Assembly: GCF_932526225.1 (NCBI RefSeq) | Contig: NC_064046.1 | Span: 2,480,001-2,544,000 of the forward strand | Source: Nematostella vectensis | Lineage: Eukaryota; Cnidaria; Anthozoa; Actiniaria; Edwardsiidae | Reading direction: 5' to 3' | Length of the DNA stretch: 64,000 bases | Shown here: positions 34,701 to 46,800 of the stretch, in pieces | Layout: each line of letters begins with the position of its first letter | How positions within the stretch are numbered: the stretch's first letter is position 1 | Program-made: the position numbers and the translations under genes | Notes under the pieces: generated by a model | What the model was told of the DNA's origin: nothing | What the model saw: only the letters and a program-made list of their open reading frames with translations | The model's database searches: none

Positions 34701-37700
34701 GCTTGGAGCGTCTGGTATCTTGGAGTCTGAGGCTGTTGCCGTGGTAAGTCCATGCCCCCTATGTTGGGGACATACATAAGCCGCTGGGGACACTGGCCTG
34801 CTAACAATCTCATTATTGTAGGTTGCGTCATATCTACTGCATGTACACACTGATGTGTAAATTCAGTTGCATCTAAAGTGCATTAAAGTGCTTGTGTGGC
34901 AGTGTTAATTATCATTACCCAAACGCTCAACACTATTTCATTTTATGTATTTCGTAATAATGATATAACCTTAATTTAAAATGAGTGTAACCAAAATAAC
35001 TATAGCTTAATTTGTAGCCCTAAAATACACACATACTATATATATATATGCTATGGAAAATAAAATAAAATGAGAGACACTGATTGGCCATCGTTTCAAG
35101 AGGCTCCAAAAGATGGGTTTTGGAAACAGTAAAAGTTTACCGGTTCACTTTTTGCTGTTGATGTTTTCAGAGTGTGGGTAACATGTATCTGGGACCAGTC
35201 AAGTGGATTGTCCCTCTGTTCGTAGCTGCATCTACCTTTGGCGCGGTAAACGGCATGGTCTTGACTAATGGAAGGTACGCAGTTATTACAGGTTCATACT
35301 AGACTGAAAAGTAACATGCATTTAAACATGCCTGCACGAGAAATTTGTTTCTCAATGGTCAGAACATCAAGACAGATTTTAAGAGTAAGTACGCAGCTGC
35401 TTTGTCTCCTATTATCTTTGTTCCTCAAAGAAGTTCTTTTTTTTTTCTCTATTCTTCTCGTTCTTTGTGTCGAGGTGCGGATATTGTTCATTTGCCCAAT
35501 CAAATAAGAGCTGTGTACTGGCCCCTCTTGTTTTAAATCATTTTGTATTTTTGGTTGTTTTGTAGGTTGTTGTATGTTGCGGCACGCGACAACCTCATGC
35601 CTTCGCTGCTAGCCATGATCCACGTCAAACGGTTTACGCCACTTCCATCACTTCTCTTCACTGTAAGTTTGTTTCCTTTGCTTATACTTTGTCTTTTTCA
35701 TTCCACTTAAAATAACATGAAAAGCCCTAGATGCAAAATCTGTTCTCATGGAAAATGTTGGGTGTATACCACCAGTAGTTCTTTATAAGAACCACTCCTT
35801 AATTAAATGCTCTGCAGGCTGCTGCTGAGGGCTTTCATTAACTTTCAGAGTAGGTGGTGGGGATTGATAAGTAGGGGGTGGAAGCTATTTTAAATTTTTA
35901 CGTCAAATAAAACTTAAGTTGACATTTTTAAAAAGAAGCCAGCACTCGGTGGAAAAAAGCAGGCGCTTCCGCCGGCATGAAACCCTTGCTGCTGTTAATA
36001 CCATATTTAAAATCTGTAGCCAGGATTTTTAATAGATTGGGGGGCCAAAAGGCTCTTTAAAGGCATTTCTTGTGTATTTTAGTTAAGGTCTCACAGGTTT
36101 ACTGTATTTTTGGCTGCTAGAAGGGGGGGGGGGGGGGAGAGGGCCGGGCCCCCTGGGCCACCCCCTGGCTATGCTCATGCACTTGTATCATCTAATGATG
36201 ACCTTTTAGTCACCTTTGCCAACCTCTTTTTCACAGACTCTTGTCTCAGTCATCATGTTGATCCCAGAAACAAGCAGTTTTACAACTCTTGTGGACTTCT
36301 TCAGCTTCGCTGCATGGCTTTTCTATGGTGGGACTTTCCTGTCTCTTCTTTGGCTGCGGTATAAGCGTCCAAATCAACACAGACCTTACAGGGTGAGTTA
36401 GTACTTATGGAAACTGATACATAGCAAAAATGCCTAAGGCACATTTTGCTAGGACCAGATAAGTGTTTTAATGTTTCTAACTCTGCTATTAGAAGCCCAT
36501 CTTTGAAAAGGATACTTAGTGCATTAACTAGTTTTTGCCAAATATTATTTTCTATTTTCTCCACTTTGTCAGTTATTCAATGAAATTTCAAGAAACATCC
36601 CTGCAAACTTTTTAGAAGATGTAGAGGATATCTATCCTTAGGAGGAGTGCTATGTATTCATCCTGAGGGTGGGTGGGAGGGGGCTGATATGGGAAGCAGT
36701 TTTTGAGTTTGGGGGGGGGGGGGACAAGGTAAGACATAAGAGATATAATTTAGACATTTTCCTCACACCCCTTTCCCCTCCAGTCTCCTTCTTTGGTTAG
36801 GACCCTTTAGATGTTTTATCATTTCTTGCTTTGTTCACAGGTGTGGGTTGTGGTGCCCATCATTATGTCTATCTCTTCCATCTACCTAATCGTCGCCCCT
36901 ATCACTGGAGACCCATTTGGCTCCCTCATAGCTCTGGCTGTCATCGCTGCTGGACTACCCTTCTATTTCTTGTTTGTGTACAGCAATCTTACCCCAAAAT
37001 GGTTCCTCCGCATGGTTGGTAAGTCAAGCTTGAACACAGTGCATTGGGTTCCTACTTCTGTTGGCCAACCTCCAGGGGTTTCAGCATGTTTGCTGATCCA
37101 ACATGCGCAAGGACTGCCTGGCCCCAAGCATGTGGGCTGGTGATCTCCACTCATATAATGGACATCTTTAGGACTAAAAATGGGTTTTATTGAGCTGTCC
37201 ATCTAATGGAGTTTTTACTAAATTGAAGAATCAGAAATCAGTACTTTTAAAAGTGTTTGTTATCTAGAGGGATTGTCTCCTAAATTTAGGTCCGTTATGT
37301 ATGGAGGTTCTACTTAAAGAGTAAATTGAAGAATCAGAAATCAGGACTTTGAAAGTGTTATCTAGAGGGATCTGTCGTTATGTATGGAGGTTTCACTGTA
37401 CTGTTCATGTATTGTGTATTTTATTACCATTCCATAGATAAGAAATATAACTGATTCATCCCTTAGGGTATCCTCATAAAAAGCAACAATGTGTCTGACA
37501 TTTTAAGTCTCTTATTATTTATATAATTGGTTTTAAATACTGATATCTGCTTATGATCATGTTTATCCCCCTGTAGAGATGTATGTAGGGTTGGCAGATC
37601 TCTAGTAAGTAAACAGTTCTCTGGCAAAACCTCATTAACCTGACCATTCTATTCCAGATTCCTTCACTGAATGGAACATGAAGGTTATGGACCTTGCTAT

Positions 37701-37734
37701 GACGGACCCTGAAGAGGTACCTGTACCCTTCTAA
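31729..37734 (+). CDS. SLC7 light-chain amino acid transporter, b(0,+)AT/SLC7A9-like, complete, 10 exons
   Basis: This is a 12-TM amino acid exchanger of the APC superfamily, expected in the plasma membrane as a disulfide-linked dimer with an SLC3 heavy chain. Exons: 31729-32251, 33668-33793, 34088-34187, 34391-34435, 34620-34743, 35171-35274, 35566-35662, 36237-36392, 36841-37018, 37658-37734; all junctions are GT-AG and in phase, giving 509 residues (family ~490-510). TM1 carries the unwound GTVIGSGIF substrate motif (G60-S61-G62). The heavy-chain cysteine is present at Cys159 in the TM3-TM4 loop ([10 protein letters not shown]). TM6 has [13 protein letters not shown], and the later stretch [11 protein letters not shown] resembles SLC7A9 more than LAT1, as does the acidic tail [11 protein letters not shown]. 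Orthology within SLC7A5-A9 is not settled. An AATAAA lies near 37982. Confidence 0.93.
32252..33667 (+). other. SLC7 intron 1
   Basis: The longest intron of the gene begins GTGAGT and ends TTTTTAG. It contains a dispersed repeat at 33233-33362 and a 13-base G run near 33381; nothing else is recognised. Confidence 0.7.
33233..33362. repeat. Dispersed repeat in SLC7 intron 1, also at 35843-35990
   Basis: The sequence from GTAGGTGGTGGACATTGATA through AGTAGCCGGCACTCTGTGG to AATGAAACCCCTGCTG recurs in direct orientation in SLC7 intron 7, with ~80-85% visual similarity. Confidence 0.75.
35843..35990. repeat. Dispersed repeat in SLC7 intron 7, partner of 33233-33362
   Basis: This is the second copy of the GTAGGTGGTGG...TGAAACCCTTGCTGCTG repeat. 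Both are intronic and non-coding. Confidence 0.75.
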
Positions 37735-39037
37735 ATAAGCAGACCTTTCATCTTGGTAAACATGGCCAAAGAGAATATGGAGGAATAGTGGTTTCTGTAT
37801 ACTGTGAGAGGATTAAGCAATAATATTTTCATAATGTCATATGATATCAGACATTAGGAAATAGTTTTGCAGTGAACAGTATAGTCTATGAACAGGACTG
37901 TAAACGTGGATATTTTCATGCGACATATTTGTGCTTGATTTTTATAGAGCTAAAATTGAACATAAAACAATAAGAAGATAAAATAAATAATGTGCAATAC
38001 ATTAAATATTATATCAACATTTACAGTAGTACCTAAACTGAAGTATTATAGCCGTATTGCCACCAGTTTACTTCCGGTAAACTTTCGATTACGTAACAAT
38101 CTCTGATGGTTTTTTAACAGAAAACGCGAAAAATATTTCAAAATTGTGAACGCAGTGTGTCTATTCGAAGTTTCTTTGAGGATGTGATTGATAATTTAGA
38201 GCGGATGGCCTGTTAAACACCACGGATTCTAATAGATTCTATTGTCTTTTAACGGTTGAGGTTTCCGTTGGACCTCTGGAAGTAGACTGGTGACAATGCG
38301 GCTTTAAGATGTTCAGGTTTAGCTACAGCTTAGAGCAAACTATAGTACACATCTATAGTACTTGGTGATGTGAAAGTGAGGTGTTTAATCCCTTCGTTTT
38401 TTCGTTTACCGCGAAGCCGAGACCAAATTGTTTTTACATTTTCTTATAAAAAGTATACAATATTATTTATCTTAAGTATGTAACTTATGTAATCAATTTT
38501 ATTTACAGGGTAGAATAGGAAGTATATTTGCAAAACTAAGTTCAACACACCTAATTCTTTTTTTTTTTTTTTCGATTGAAGATTTTGCGATCTAGAATAA
38601 CCAACTTAAGTATATTTTGAAAGGATGTTTCCATCTAGATCGCGAAATAACGAAAAAAGCTAAAAGCTAAAATGTGTAGTTCCGGAAAATACCCATACCC
38701 CCCTTCTCCCCCCCCCCCCCACCCCCACCCCCCCCATGGAGGGGATTAAAACTTGCGGGGAGGGAGGGGGGTTCAGACGCCCAGAAATTTTAACAGTTGC
38801 TAGATTTATTTATTTTTTTCCAGGGGTTTGGAAATTCCAGAGGGGTGAGAGGTCATACCTCCAACCGCCTCCAGGGGGAGGGGGGGGGGGAGGGTATGTA
38901 TATTTTCTTGAACTACACAATTAGAATATAAGTTAAAATATCGGTTACTATTCAGCTTTAGTCGTAATAATAAAGATTTTTGAAGTTGCGTAGACATGAA
39001 TTTCTTCTGTTTCTTCGCTATTACCTTCATGGCTGAA
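37735..39037. other. SLC7 3' region and intergenic sequence
   Basis: It contains the presumed SLC7 3' UTR, then AT-rich sequence and poly-C/poly-G tracts (38701-38735, 38876-38890). No exon is recognised. Confidence 0.5.
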
Positions 39038-39142
39038 TACCATACCCATATACCCCCATATATCCCCATATATCCCCATATACCCCCATATATCCCCATA
39101 TACCCCCATATATCCCCATATACCCCCATATACCCCCATATA
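39038..39142. repeat. 12-bp simple repeat (CCCATATAYCCC)
   Basis: About nine copies of CCCATATACCCC/CCCATATATCCC follow each other. The small Tyr/Gly-rich antisense ORF here comes from the repeat. Confidence 0.9.
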
Positions 39143-39308
39143 TTTGCCAAGCACATGGTCTTTTCTTCAGACCCATAGCTAGGGTGTGGACGCTGCATCC
39201 TCTCACTTCTACTTTTCTTGGCCAACAATGCGTTGTTTCTCTTTAATGAAGAATCGAAAAATATCGCAGTCCGTACACAGCCTTTGAAATTTAAGCCCTT
39301 ATTGCATA

Positions 39309-42300
39309 GTATAAGGCTTTACAGACATAAGGGCTATTGAAGGCTTTACAGACATAAGGGCGATTGAAAGATTTACAGACATAAGGGTGATTGAGGGCTT
39401 TACAGACATAAGGGCGATTGAGGGCTTTACAGACATAAGGGCGATTGAGGGCTTTACATGCATAAGGGCGATTGAAGGCTTTACAGACATGAGGGCGATT
39501 GAGGGCTTTACAGACATAAGGGCGATTGAGGGCTTTACAGGCATAAGTGCGATTGAGGGCTGTACAGGCATAAGGGCGATTGAAGGCTTTACAGACATAA
39601 GGGCGATTGAGAGCTTTACAGACATAAGGGCGATTGAAGGCTTTAAAGGCATAAGGGCGATTGAGGGCTTTACAGACATAAGGGCGATTGAGGGCTTTAC
39701 AGGCATAAGGGCGATTGAGGGCTTTACAGGCATAAGGGCGATTGAGGGCTTTACATGCATAAGGGCGATTGAGGGCTTTACAGACATAAGGGCGATTGAG
39801 AGCTTTACAGACATAAGGGCGATTGAGAGCTTTAAAGACATAAGGGCGATTGAGGGCTTTACAGACATAAGGGCGATTGAGGGCTTTACAGGCATAAGGG
39901 CGATTGAGGGCTTTACAGACATAAGGGCGATTGAGGGCTTTACAAGCATAAGGGCGATTGAAGGCTTTACAGACATAAAGGCGATTGAGAGCTTTACAGA
40001 CATAAGGGCGATTGAGGGCTTTACAGACATAAGGGCGATTGAGGGCTTTACAGGCATAAGGGCGATTGAGGGCTTTACAGACATAAGGGCGATTGAGGGC
40101 TTTACAGACATAAGGGCGATTGAGGGCTTTACAGACATAAGGGCGATTGAGGGCTTTACAGGCATAAGGGCGATTGAGGGCTTTACAGACATAAGGGCGA
40201 TTGAGGGCTTTACAAGCATAAGGGCGATTGAAGGCTTTACAGACATAAGGGCGATTGAGGGCTTTACAAGCATAAGGGCGATTGAAGGCTTTACAGACAT
40301 AAGGGCGATTGAGGGCTTTACAGACATAAGGGCGATTGAGGGCTTTACAGACATAAGGGCGATTGAGGGCTTTACAGACATAAGGGCGATTGAAGGCTTT
40401 ACAGACATAAGGGTGATTGAGGGCTTTACAAGCATAAGGGCGATTGAAGGCTTTACAGGCATAAGGGCGATTGAGGGCTTTACAGACATAAGGGCGATTG
40501 AGGGCTGTACAGGCATAAGGGCGATTGAAGGCTTTACAGACATAAGGGCGATTGAGGGCTTTACAGACATAAGGGCGATTGAGAGCTTTACAGGCATAAG
40601 GGCGATTGAAGGCTTTACAGACATAAGGGCGATTGAGGGCTTTACAGACATAAGGGCGATTGAGGGCTTTACAGACATAAGGGCGATTGAAGGCATTACA
40701 GGCATAAGGGCGATTGAAGGCTTTACAGGCATAAGGGCGATTGAGGGCTTTACAGACATAAGGGCGATTGAGGGCTGTACAGGCATAAGGGCGATTGAGG
40801 GCTTTACAGGCATAAGGGCGATTGAGGGCTTTACAGACATAAGGGCGATTGAGGGCTGTACAGGCATAAGGGCGATTGAGGGCTTTACAGGCATAAGGGC
40901 GATTGAGGGCTTTACAGACATAAGGGCGATTGAGGGCTTTACAGACATAAGGGCGATTGAGGGCTTTACAGACATAAGGGCGATTGAAGGCTTTACAGGC
41001 ATAAGGGCGATTGAGGGCTTTACAGACATAAGGGCGATTGAGAGCTTTACAGGCATAAGGGCGATTGAAGGCTTTACAGACATAAGGGTGATTGAGGGCT
41101 TTACAAGCATAAGGGCGATTGAAGGCTTTACAGGCATAAGGGCGATTGAGGGCTGTACAGGCATAAGGGCGATTGAGGGCTTTACAGGCATAAGGGCGAT
41201 TGAGGGCTTTACAGACATAAGGGCGATTGAGGGCTTTACAGACATAAGGGCGATTGAGGGCTGTACAGGCATAAGGGCGATTGAGGGCTTTACAGGCATA
41301 AGGGCGATTGAGGGCTTTACAGACATAAGGGCGATTGAGGGCTTTACAGACATAAGGGCGATTGAGGGCTTTACAGACATAAGGGCGATTGAAGGCTTTA
41401 CAGGCATAAGGGCGATTGAGGGCTTTACAGACATAAGGGCGATTGAGAGCTTTACAGGCATAAGGGCGATTGAAGGCTTTACAGACATAAGGGTGATTGA
41501 GGGCTTTACAAGCATAAGGGCGATTGAAGGCTTTACAGGCATAAGGGCGATTGAGGGCTTTACAGACATAAGGGCGATTGAGGGCTGTACAGGCATAAGG
41601 GCGATTGAGGGCTGTACAGGCATAAGGGCGATTGAGGGCTTTACAGACATAAGGGCGATTGAGGGCTTTACAGACATAAGGGCGATTGAGAGCTTTACAG
41701 GCATAAGGGCGATTGAAGGCTTTACAGGCATTAGGGTGATCAAGGGCTTTACAGGCATAAGGGCGGTTGAGGGCTTTACAGACATAAGGGCGATTGAGGG
41801 CTTTACAGACATAAGGGCGATTGAAGGCATTACAGGCATAAGGGCGATTGAGAACTTTACAGGCATAAGGGCGATTGAGGGCTTTACAGGCATAAGGGCG
41901 ATTGAGGGCATTACAGGCATAAGGGCGATTGAGGGCTTTACAAGCATAAGGGCGATTGAAGGCTTTACAGACATAAGGGCGATTGAGAGCTTTACAGACA
42001 TAAGGGCGATTGAGGGCTTTACAGGCATAAGGGTGATTGAGGGCTTTACAGGCATAAGGGCGATTGAGGGCTTTACAGGCATAAGGGCGATTGAAGGCTT
42101 TACAGACATAAGGGCGATTGAGAGCTTTACAGACATAAGGGCGATTGAGGGCTTTACAGGCATAAGGGTGATTGAGGGCTTTACAGGCATAAGGGCGATT
42201 GAAGGCTTTACAGACATAAGGGCGATTGAGGGCTTTACAGACATAAGGGCGATTGAGAGCTTTACAGGCATAAGGGCGATTGAAGGCTTTACAGGCATTA

Positions 42301-42560
42301 GGGTGATCAAGGGCTTTACAGGCATAAGGGCGGTTGAGGGCTTTACAGACATAAGGGCGATTGAGGGCTTTACAGACATAAGGGCGATTGAAGGCATTAC
42401 AGGCATAAGGGCGATTGAACACTTTACAGGCATAAGGGCGATTGAGGGCTTTACAGGCATAAGGGCGATTGAGGGCATTACAGGCATAAGGGCGATTGAA
42501 GGCTTTACAGACATAAGGGCGATTTAGGGCTTTACAGAAATAAGGGCGATTGAGGGCATT
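39309..42560. repeat. 27-bp satellite array, about 120 copies
   Basis: The monomer gcgattgagggctttacaga plus cataagg repeats for 3.25 kb. Main variants are acaGACata, acaGGCata, acaAGCata and ggcTGTaca. A block containing the rare variant GGCATTAGGGTGATCAAGG occurs at ~41727 and again at ~42294, exactly 567 bp (21 monomers) apart, showing higher-order duplication. Because 27 is a multiple of 3 and no frame has a stop, three overlapping ORFs of >1000 codons appear on both strands; variation is not synonymous in any of them, so I treat them as artefacts. Confidence 0.95.
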
Positions 42561-42825
42561 ATAGCCTCCGCGTCTCTAAACGTTAGAAACTGAGACTGAA
42601 TCCCTAAGACTCGCGGGTTTCCTGTGGTCGACAGGGCCTGTGTTTCTTTTCTGCTGCCTTCTGGGCAAAGTGATTCCTGCGGAGGAGGCTAGGCTTTATA
42701 GGCACAAGGAAAGAGATAAGTAAATGACTGGGTATAAACTACCAAATAAACAACTTTTGAAAGGAGCTTTCTTCATAAAAGAGGGTTTATTATTGCAAAT
42801 CCGAATCGTATTTCTACGGTATCTT
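42561..42825. other. Spacer between satellite arrays
   Basis: Unique-looking sequence; no gene or RNA recognised. Confidence 0.5.
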
Positions 42826-43175
42826 CTAAGTAAAACATTACTAAAGATATTATCTTTTGGTGCCTAGCTATAGGCCTAATGATATATCTTGCTAATAGTT
42901 GTATATATATAGTTCTAAGTAAAACATTACTAAAGATATCTTTTGATGTCTAGCTATAGGCCTAATGATATATCTTGCTAATATAGTTGTATATATATAG
43001 TTCTAAGTAAAACATTTCTAAAGATATTATCTTTTGATGTCTAGCTATAGGCCTAATGATATATTTATCTAATAATTGTATATACATAGTTCTAAGTAAA
43101 ACCTAACTAAAGATATTATCTTTTGATGTCTAGCTATAGGCCTAATGATATATCTTGCTTATATAGTTGTTAATA
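42826..43175. repeat. ~89-bp tandem repeat, 4 copies
   Basis: CTAAGTAAAACATTACTAAAG starts at about 42826, 42915, 43003 and 43092, each followed by a shared CTATAGGCCTAATGATATAT block and a TA-rich tail. Confidence 0.9.
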
Positions 43176-43570
43176 TTTGCGAAAAAATTTAATTGTGAGG
43201 CTTACATAATTAAATTAAGAATATCTCAAAATATTTCTACAATCATTTTCAATTCTGGCAACTATTTTGCAATATGTGCAATATTAATTCGCATTACATG
43301 CGTAAAAGTTAAAGATGAAGATAAAAAACAATATTATTTTCAATAAAAACTACAATAGAATTTAAAGTCACTTAATTTGCCAACTTTGGTTTGGCTTGGT
43401 GTCTGTATGGGCCGCGCTTGGTTAAGGCGAATTGGGAATAATTTCTACCTGGAGAGTGAGAAGGTCGGTCTGGTGTTGGTACTGGATCCACAAGACCACA
43501 GGACAAAGGAAATGTGGGCAAAAAGTACTTCACACCAAATCCCAGGTGTACAAACAGTGCAAGCATTGCT

Positions 43571-43780
43571 GGGAGCATCAATGCTGGCGCCGTTCGCACG
43601 GAGCTGGGAGCATCAATGCTGGCGCCGTTCGCACGGAGCTGGGAGCATCAATGCTGGCGCCGTTCGCACGGAGCTGGGAGCATTAATGCTGGCGCCGTTC
43701 GCACGGAGCTGGAAGCATTAATGTTGGCGCTGTTCGCACGGAGCTGGAAGCACTAATGCTGGCGCCGCTCGCACGGAACT
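43571..43780. repeat. 35-bp tandem repeat, 6 copies, beside the GT8 gene
   Basis: GGGAGCATCAATGCTGGCGC plus CGTTCGCACGGAGCT is repeated from 43571 every 35 bp; the last copies are diverged. The array ends ~40 bp beyond the stop codon of the GT8 gene on the other strand and probably lies in its 3' UTR. The ORFs across it are fortuitous. Confidence 0.9.
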
Positions 43781-43818
43781 TCATGATCGTTGCAACGCAA
43801 CGTTGGTTGGATTCCGTT

Positions 43819-46800
43819 TTAGTTCAGGTTAGTGTCGTTGCGAGCGTTGTTATTATTGCCACAATCCATCTGCGAATCCCTCATCCCATCTTCTATTTCT
43901 GGTCTTTTTGTGATCGCAGGACGAGGGGGGTAAAGCTCACTGAGATCGGGGTGAGACCCCAGCAGGTCATCGACCACGCCCCACCAATCCGGGTCTGGCC
44001 AGTCGCACCCCTCCTCCCACGGTTTGGGTCGCCCGAAGATGTGCAGAATGTAGGGTTCATGAGGTAGAATCCAGTGTGCCCTCCACGGGACGACAGCATA
44101 GCGGTGGTGAATATGAGTCCAGGATACACCCTTGCGTGCGTAGAAAAGGCTGATAGCCACCTCGTCCGCGCCAGACGCTGTCCGAAGACCCTCACCGAAA
44201 ACTGCTTGCTCATGAATAAATTCACAAAGAGATTTGTACTCATTCTTGTCTGGGCGGAGAAGGACCAGTCCTCCAAAAGCGAGGAAGTTATTGGTTTCCT
44301 TGGCTCTTTTAAAGACCTCTATTGGATTCATGAGTGCCCCCTGTTCTGGTGGGATCGTGATTTCTGTGTCCGGCTTCAAGTAGGGGTTATAGTAGCAAGG
44401 AGCATTCTGTGTCGGAAAGACAGACGCTGGAGCGGGTAACTCAAATAGATCATCACTGTTCACCTTGACGACCATGTCTGCGTCTATAAACATCACTCGC
44501 TCGTACTGCACCAGGTTGAGGCAGTTCCACTTGGTGAACGAGAACTCGATCCAGTCGTCGTACATCCGGGACTGCTTCTCAGACCAGAGCTTCCGACACC
44601 GATGTTGAATGTACGGCACCTCGATCACGTGATCGTACATGACGCACAGGTGTCGACGGGTAGGATGTGTGACGTCAGGTGTTACCATGCAGACGAGGTC
44701 ATACTTGGTTTGCACCATTATCAGCGAGTGTGCGACGGCCAGAGCGCCCGCAGCGTACCCGTCACCAAGCATCACAAGCGTTACCCACGCGCAGCGTGAC
44801 GCGGGTGAGTCCCGAGGGTTACGGGACGAGGTTGAGTCTCGAGGGTCACGGGACGAGGGTGAGTCCCGAGGGTTACGGGACGAGGGTGAGTCCCGAGGGT
44901 TACGGGACGCGGGTGAGTCCCGAGGGTTACGGGACGAGGGTGAGTCCCGGACGTTACAGGACGTGGGTGACTCCCGAAGGTTGCTGGAAGCGGGTGAGTC
45001 CCGAGGGTTACGGGACGCGGGTGAGTCCCGAGGGTTATGGGACACACGAGGCTCTCGAGGGTTACGGGACGCATGTTTGTCATGATGCGGGGTTCGAATT
45101 TTTTTATAAGTCCGTGACATAGGGGCACTCCATGTGTTTGACTTGCGAGATGCAGGTGAATTGCGAGAATCTCGAGGGTTTCGGGAAGACATATAGTTAC
45201 TAGACGGATGGCTGCTTGGTATGGAAATAAATCCGGACGATGGCATCCCCCTGGTGTTGTGGGAAGCGGACTGACTCTCTCTGTTCGGAATACGGGTGCT
45301 GACCTCGGCATAAGTGAGGGTTTGTTGGCAGCATTCGACCTCCAGTAGGACCCCATTGAAATGGTGGGGTCTATTAGACATGAATGTCTTCACAGCTACA
45401 AAAAAAAAAAAAAACAAGAAAAAAAATATCCTAGAAAATAAAGAGCAGGTCCTTTTTTAGAAAAAAAAATATCATATTATAGTGATGCAACTGCAAAGCT
45501 ATACAAGAATCCTATTTGTTAAAGTAGGGATCTTCCATTTAGATAAGAACCTTTTCAGGCGAGCCCCCCGAAAATGAAGGTTCTTACTGTTTTTTTTTCC
45601 TGTACTGTGACACCTCATAATGGTAGCTAGCCCATCGGATGTAGTGATCAATACTAAAGATCTCCAAATCCTTGATGTTTAATCCATAAAATATTATGAT
45701 GATATCTTGTGTGAAAGCAGGCCCTTATCTAATCTCCTGGGTAGCCGTCCTGTACAGGACCAGAAATGATCCCAGGGCCCGAAACGATCCCAGGACCCGA
45801 AACGATCCCCAAAAGTACCCCAACTGATCCTCGGGCCCGAACCGATACCGAGGAGTCCCCGAAATCAACCCCAAGGAATTGCGGTAATGGACAAAGGGAA
45901 AGCAGAAGAAATACTTGCAATTCTTGAAGCATAATAAAGGGTTAACAGCGACTCGATTTCTAAACAACGTGACTTAAAAATATTAAATTTCAACACAATA
46001 CTTCTATTTACATTACATTGCCTGGCGTTAAAACCATTAACAGAGTCTAAAACAAATACTCTTCTGCTTTCCCTTTGTCCATTACCGCAATTCCTTGGGG
46101 TTGATTTCGGGGACTCCTCGGTATCGTTTCGGGTCCGAGGATCAGTTGGGGTACTTTTGGGGATCATTTCGGGTCCTGGGATCATGTGGGGTCCTGTACA
46201 GTCCTTAGATCAGTCTCGAATCCCTCTCCCTTATTATTATTTTTTTTTATTCATCAAAACTTGTCATGTAATTCTAAGACTATTTGAAATTCTGAAAAAT
46301 AAAACGATTTTGAACGCTTAACAGTGGTTTGCCATTGAGAGTGAAAATGCTGCCAAAATAACCTGCTCACTGTTCCGTCACCAAAGGGTTCTTGGCTCCA
46401 ATAATAGGTTTTTGGATGCTTAATAAAGGTTCATTGAATAACACACTGGAAAATGTGGCCTTCCACGAGGGTGCCACCTTGTTACCCCCCCCCCCCCCTC
46501 CCTTGTAGTCTTCATCCGGGCTCTGTCACACAATGCGCTTGAGCAGCCAGTCACGAATAACGTGACGTCAAAAGTAAAGACTCAGTCAAAAGTGGAAGTA
46601 TAATATGGAGTTCGCAGATAAATACATAACTTATTTCAAGTTAGAGGCATAACGTCAATTTGTTTTGATCTGATACGACTCTTTTTTAAGGTTTCAAAAT
46701 AGATCTAATATTTTCCTTAGACAGTTAGAGTGTAAGCTTATATATTACTTATCGATCAAACTAAAGTCACGCTGACAATAATATGTTAATGAAAACACAT

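Noticed and set aside
39291-42527. Three overlapping ORFs of >1000 codons on both strands of the 27-bp array
   Set aside because: All frames lack stops because the monomer lacks them; differences among monomers are mostly amino acid changing and no promoter or splice context is seen.
43377-43756. ORFs with SINAGAVRTELG repeats
   Set aside because: Generated by the 35-bp array; the same text appears in three frames because 35 is not a multiple of three.
44639-45122. Plus-strand ORFs rich in GESRGLRDE and SPEGYGTRV repeats
   Set aside because: These are antisense readings of the coding repeat in the RRM-GT8 gene.
46280-46362. Alternative second exon for the RRM gene (phase-compatible, ends in a stop, contains FTLNGKPLL)
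   Set aside because: It also completes an RRM-like strand, but its acceptor has no pyrimidine tract; the 45395 exon gives a better RRM completion (HHFNGVLLEVE) with a strong acceptor. It could be an old duplicate or an alternative end exon.
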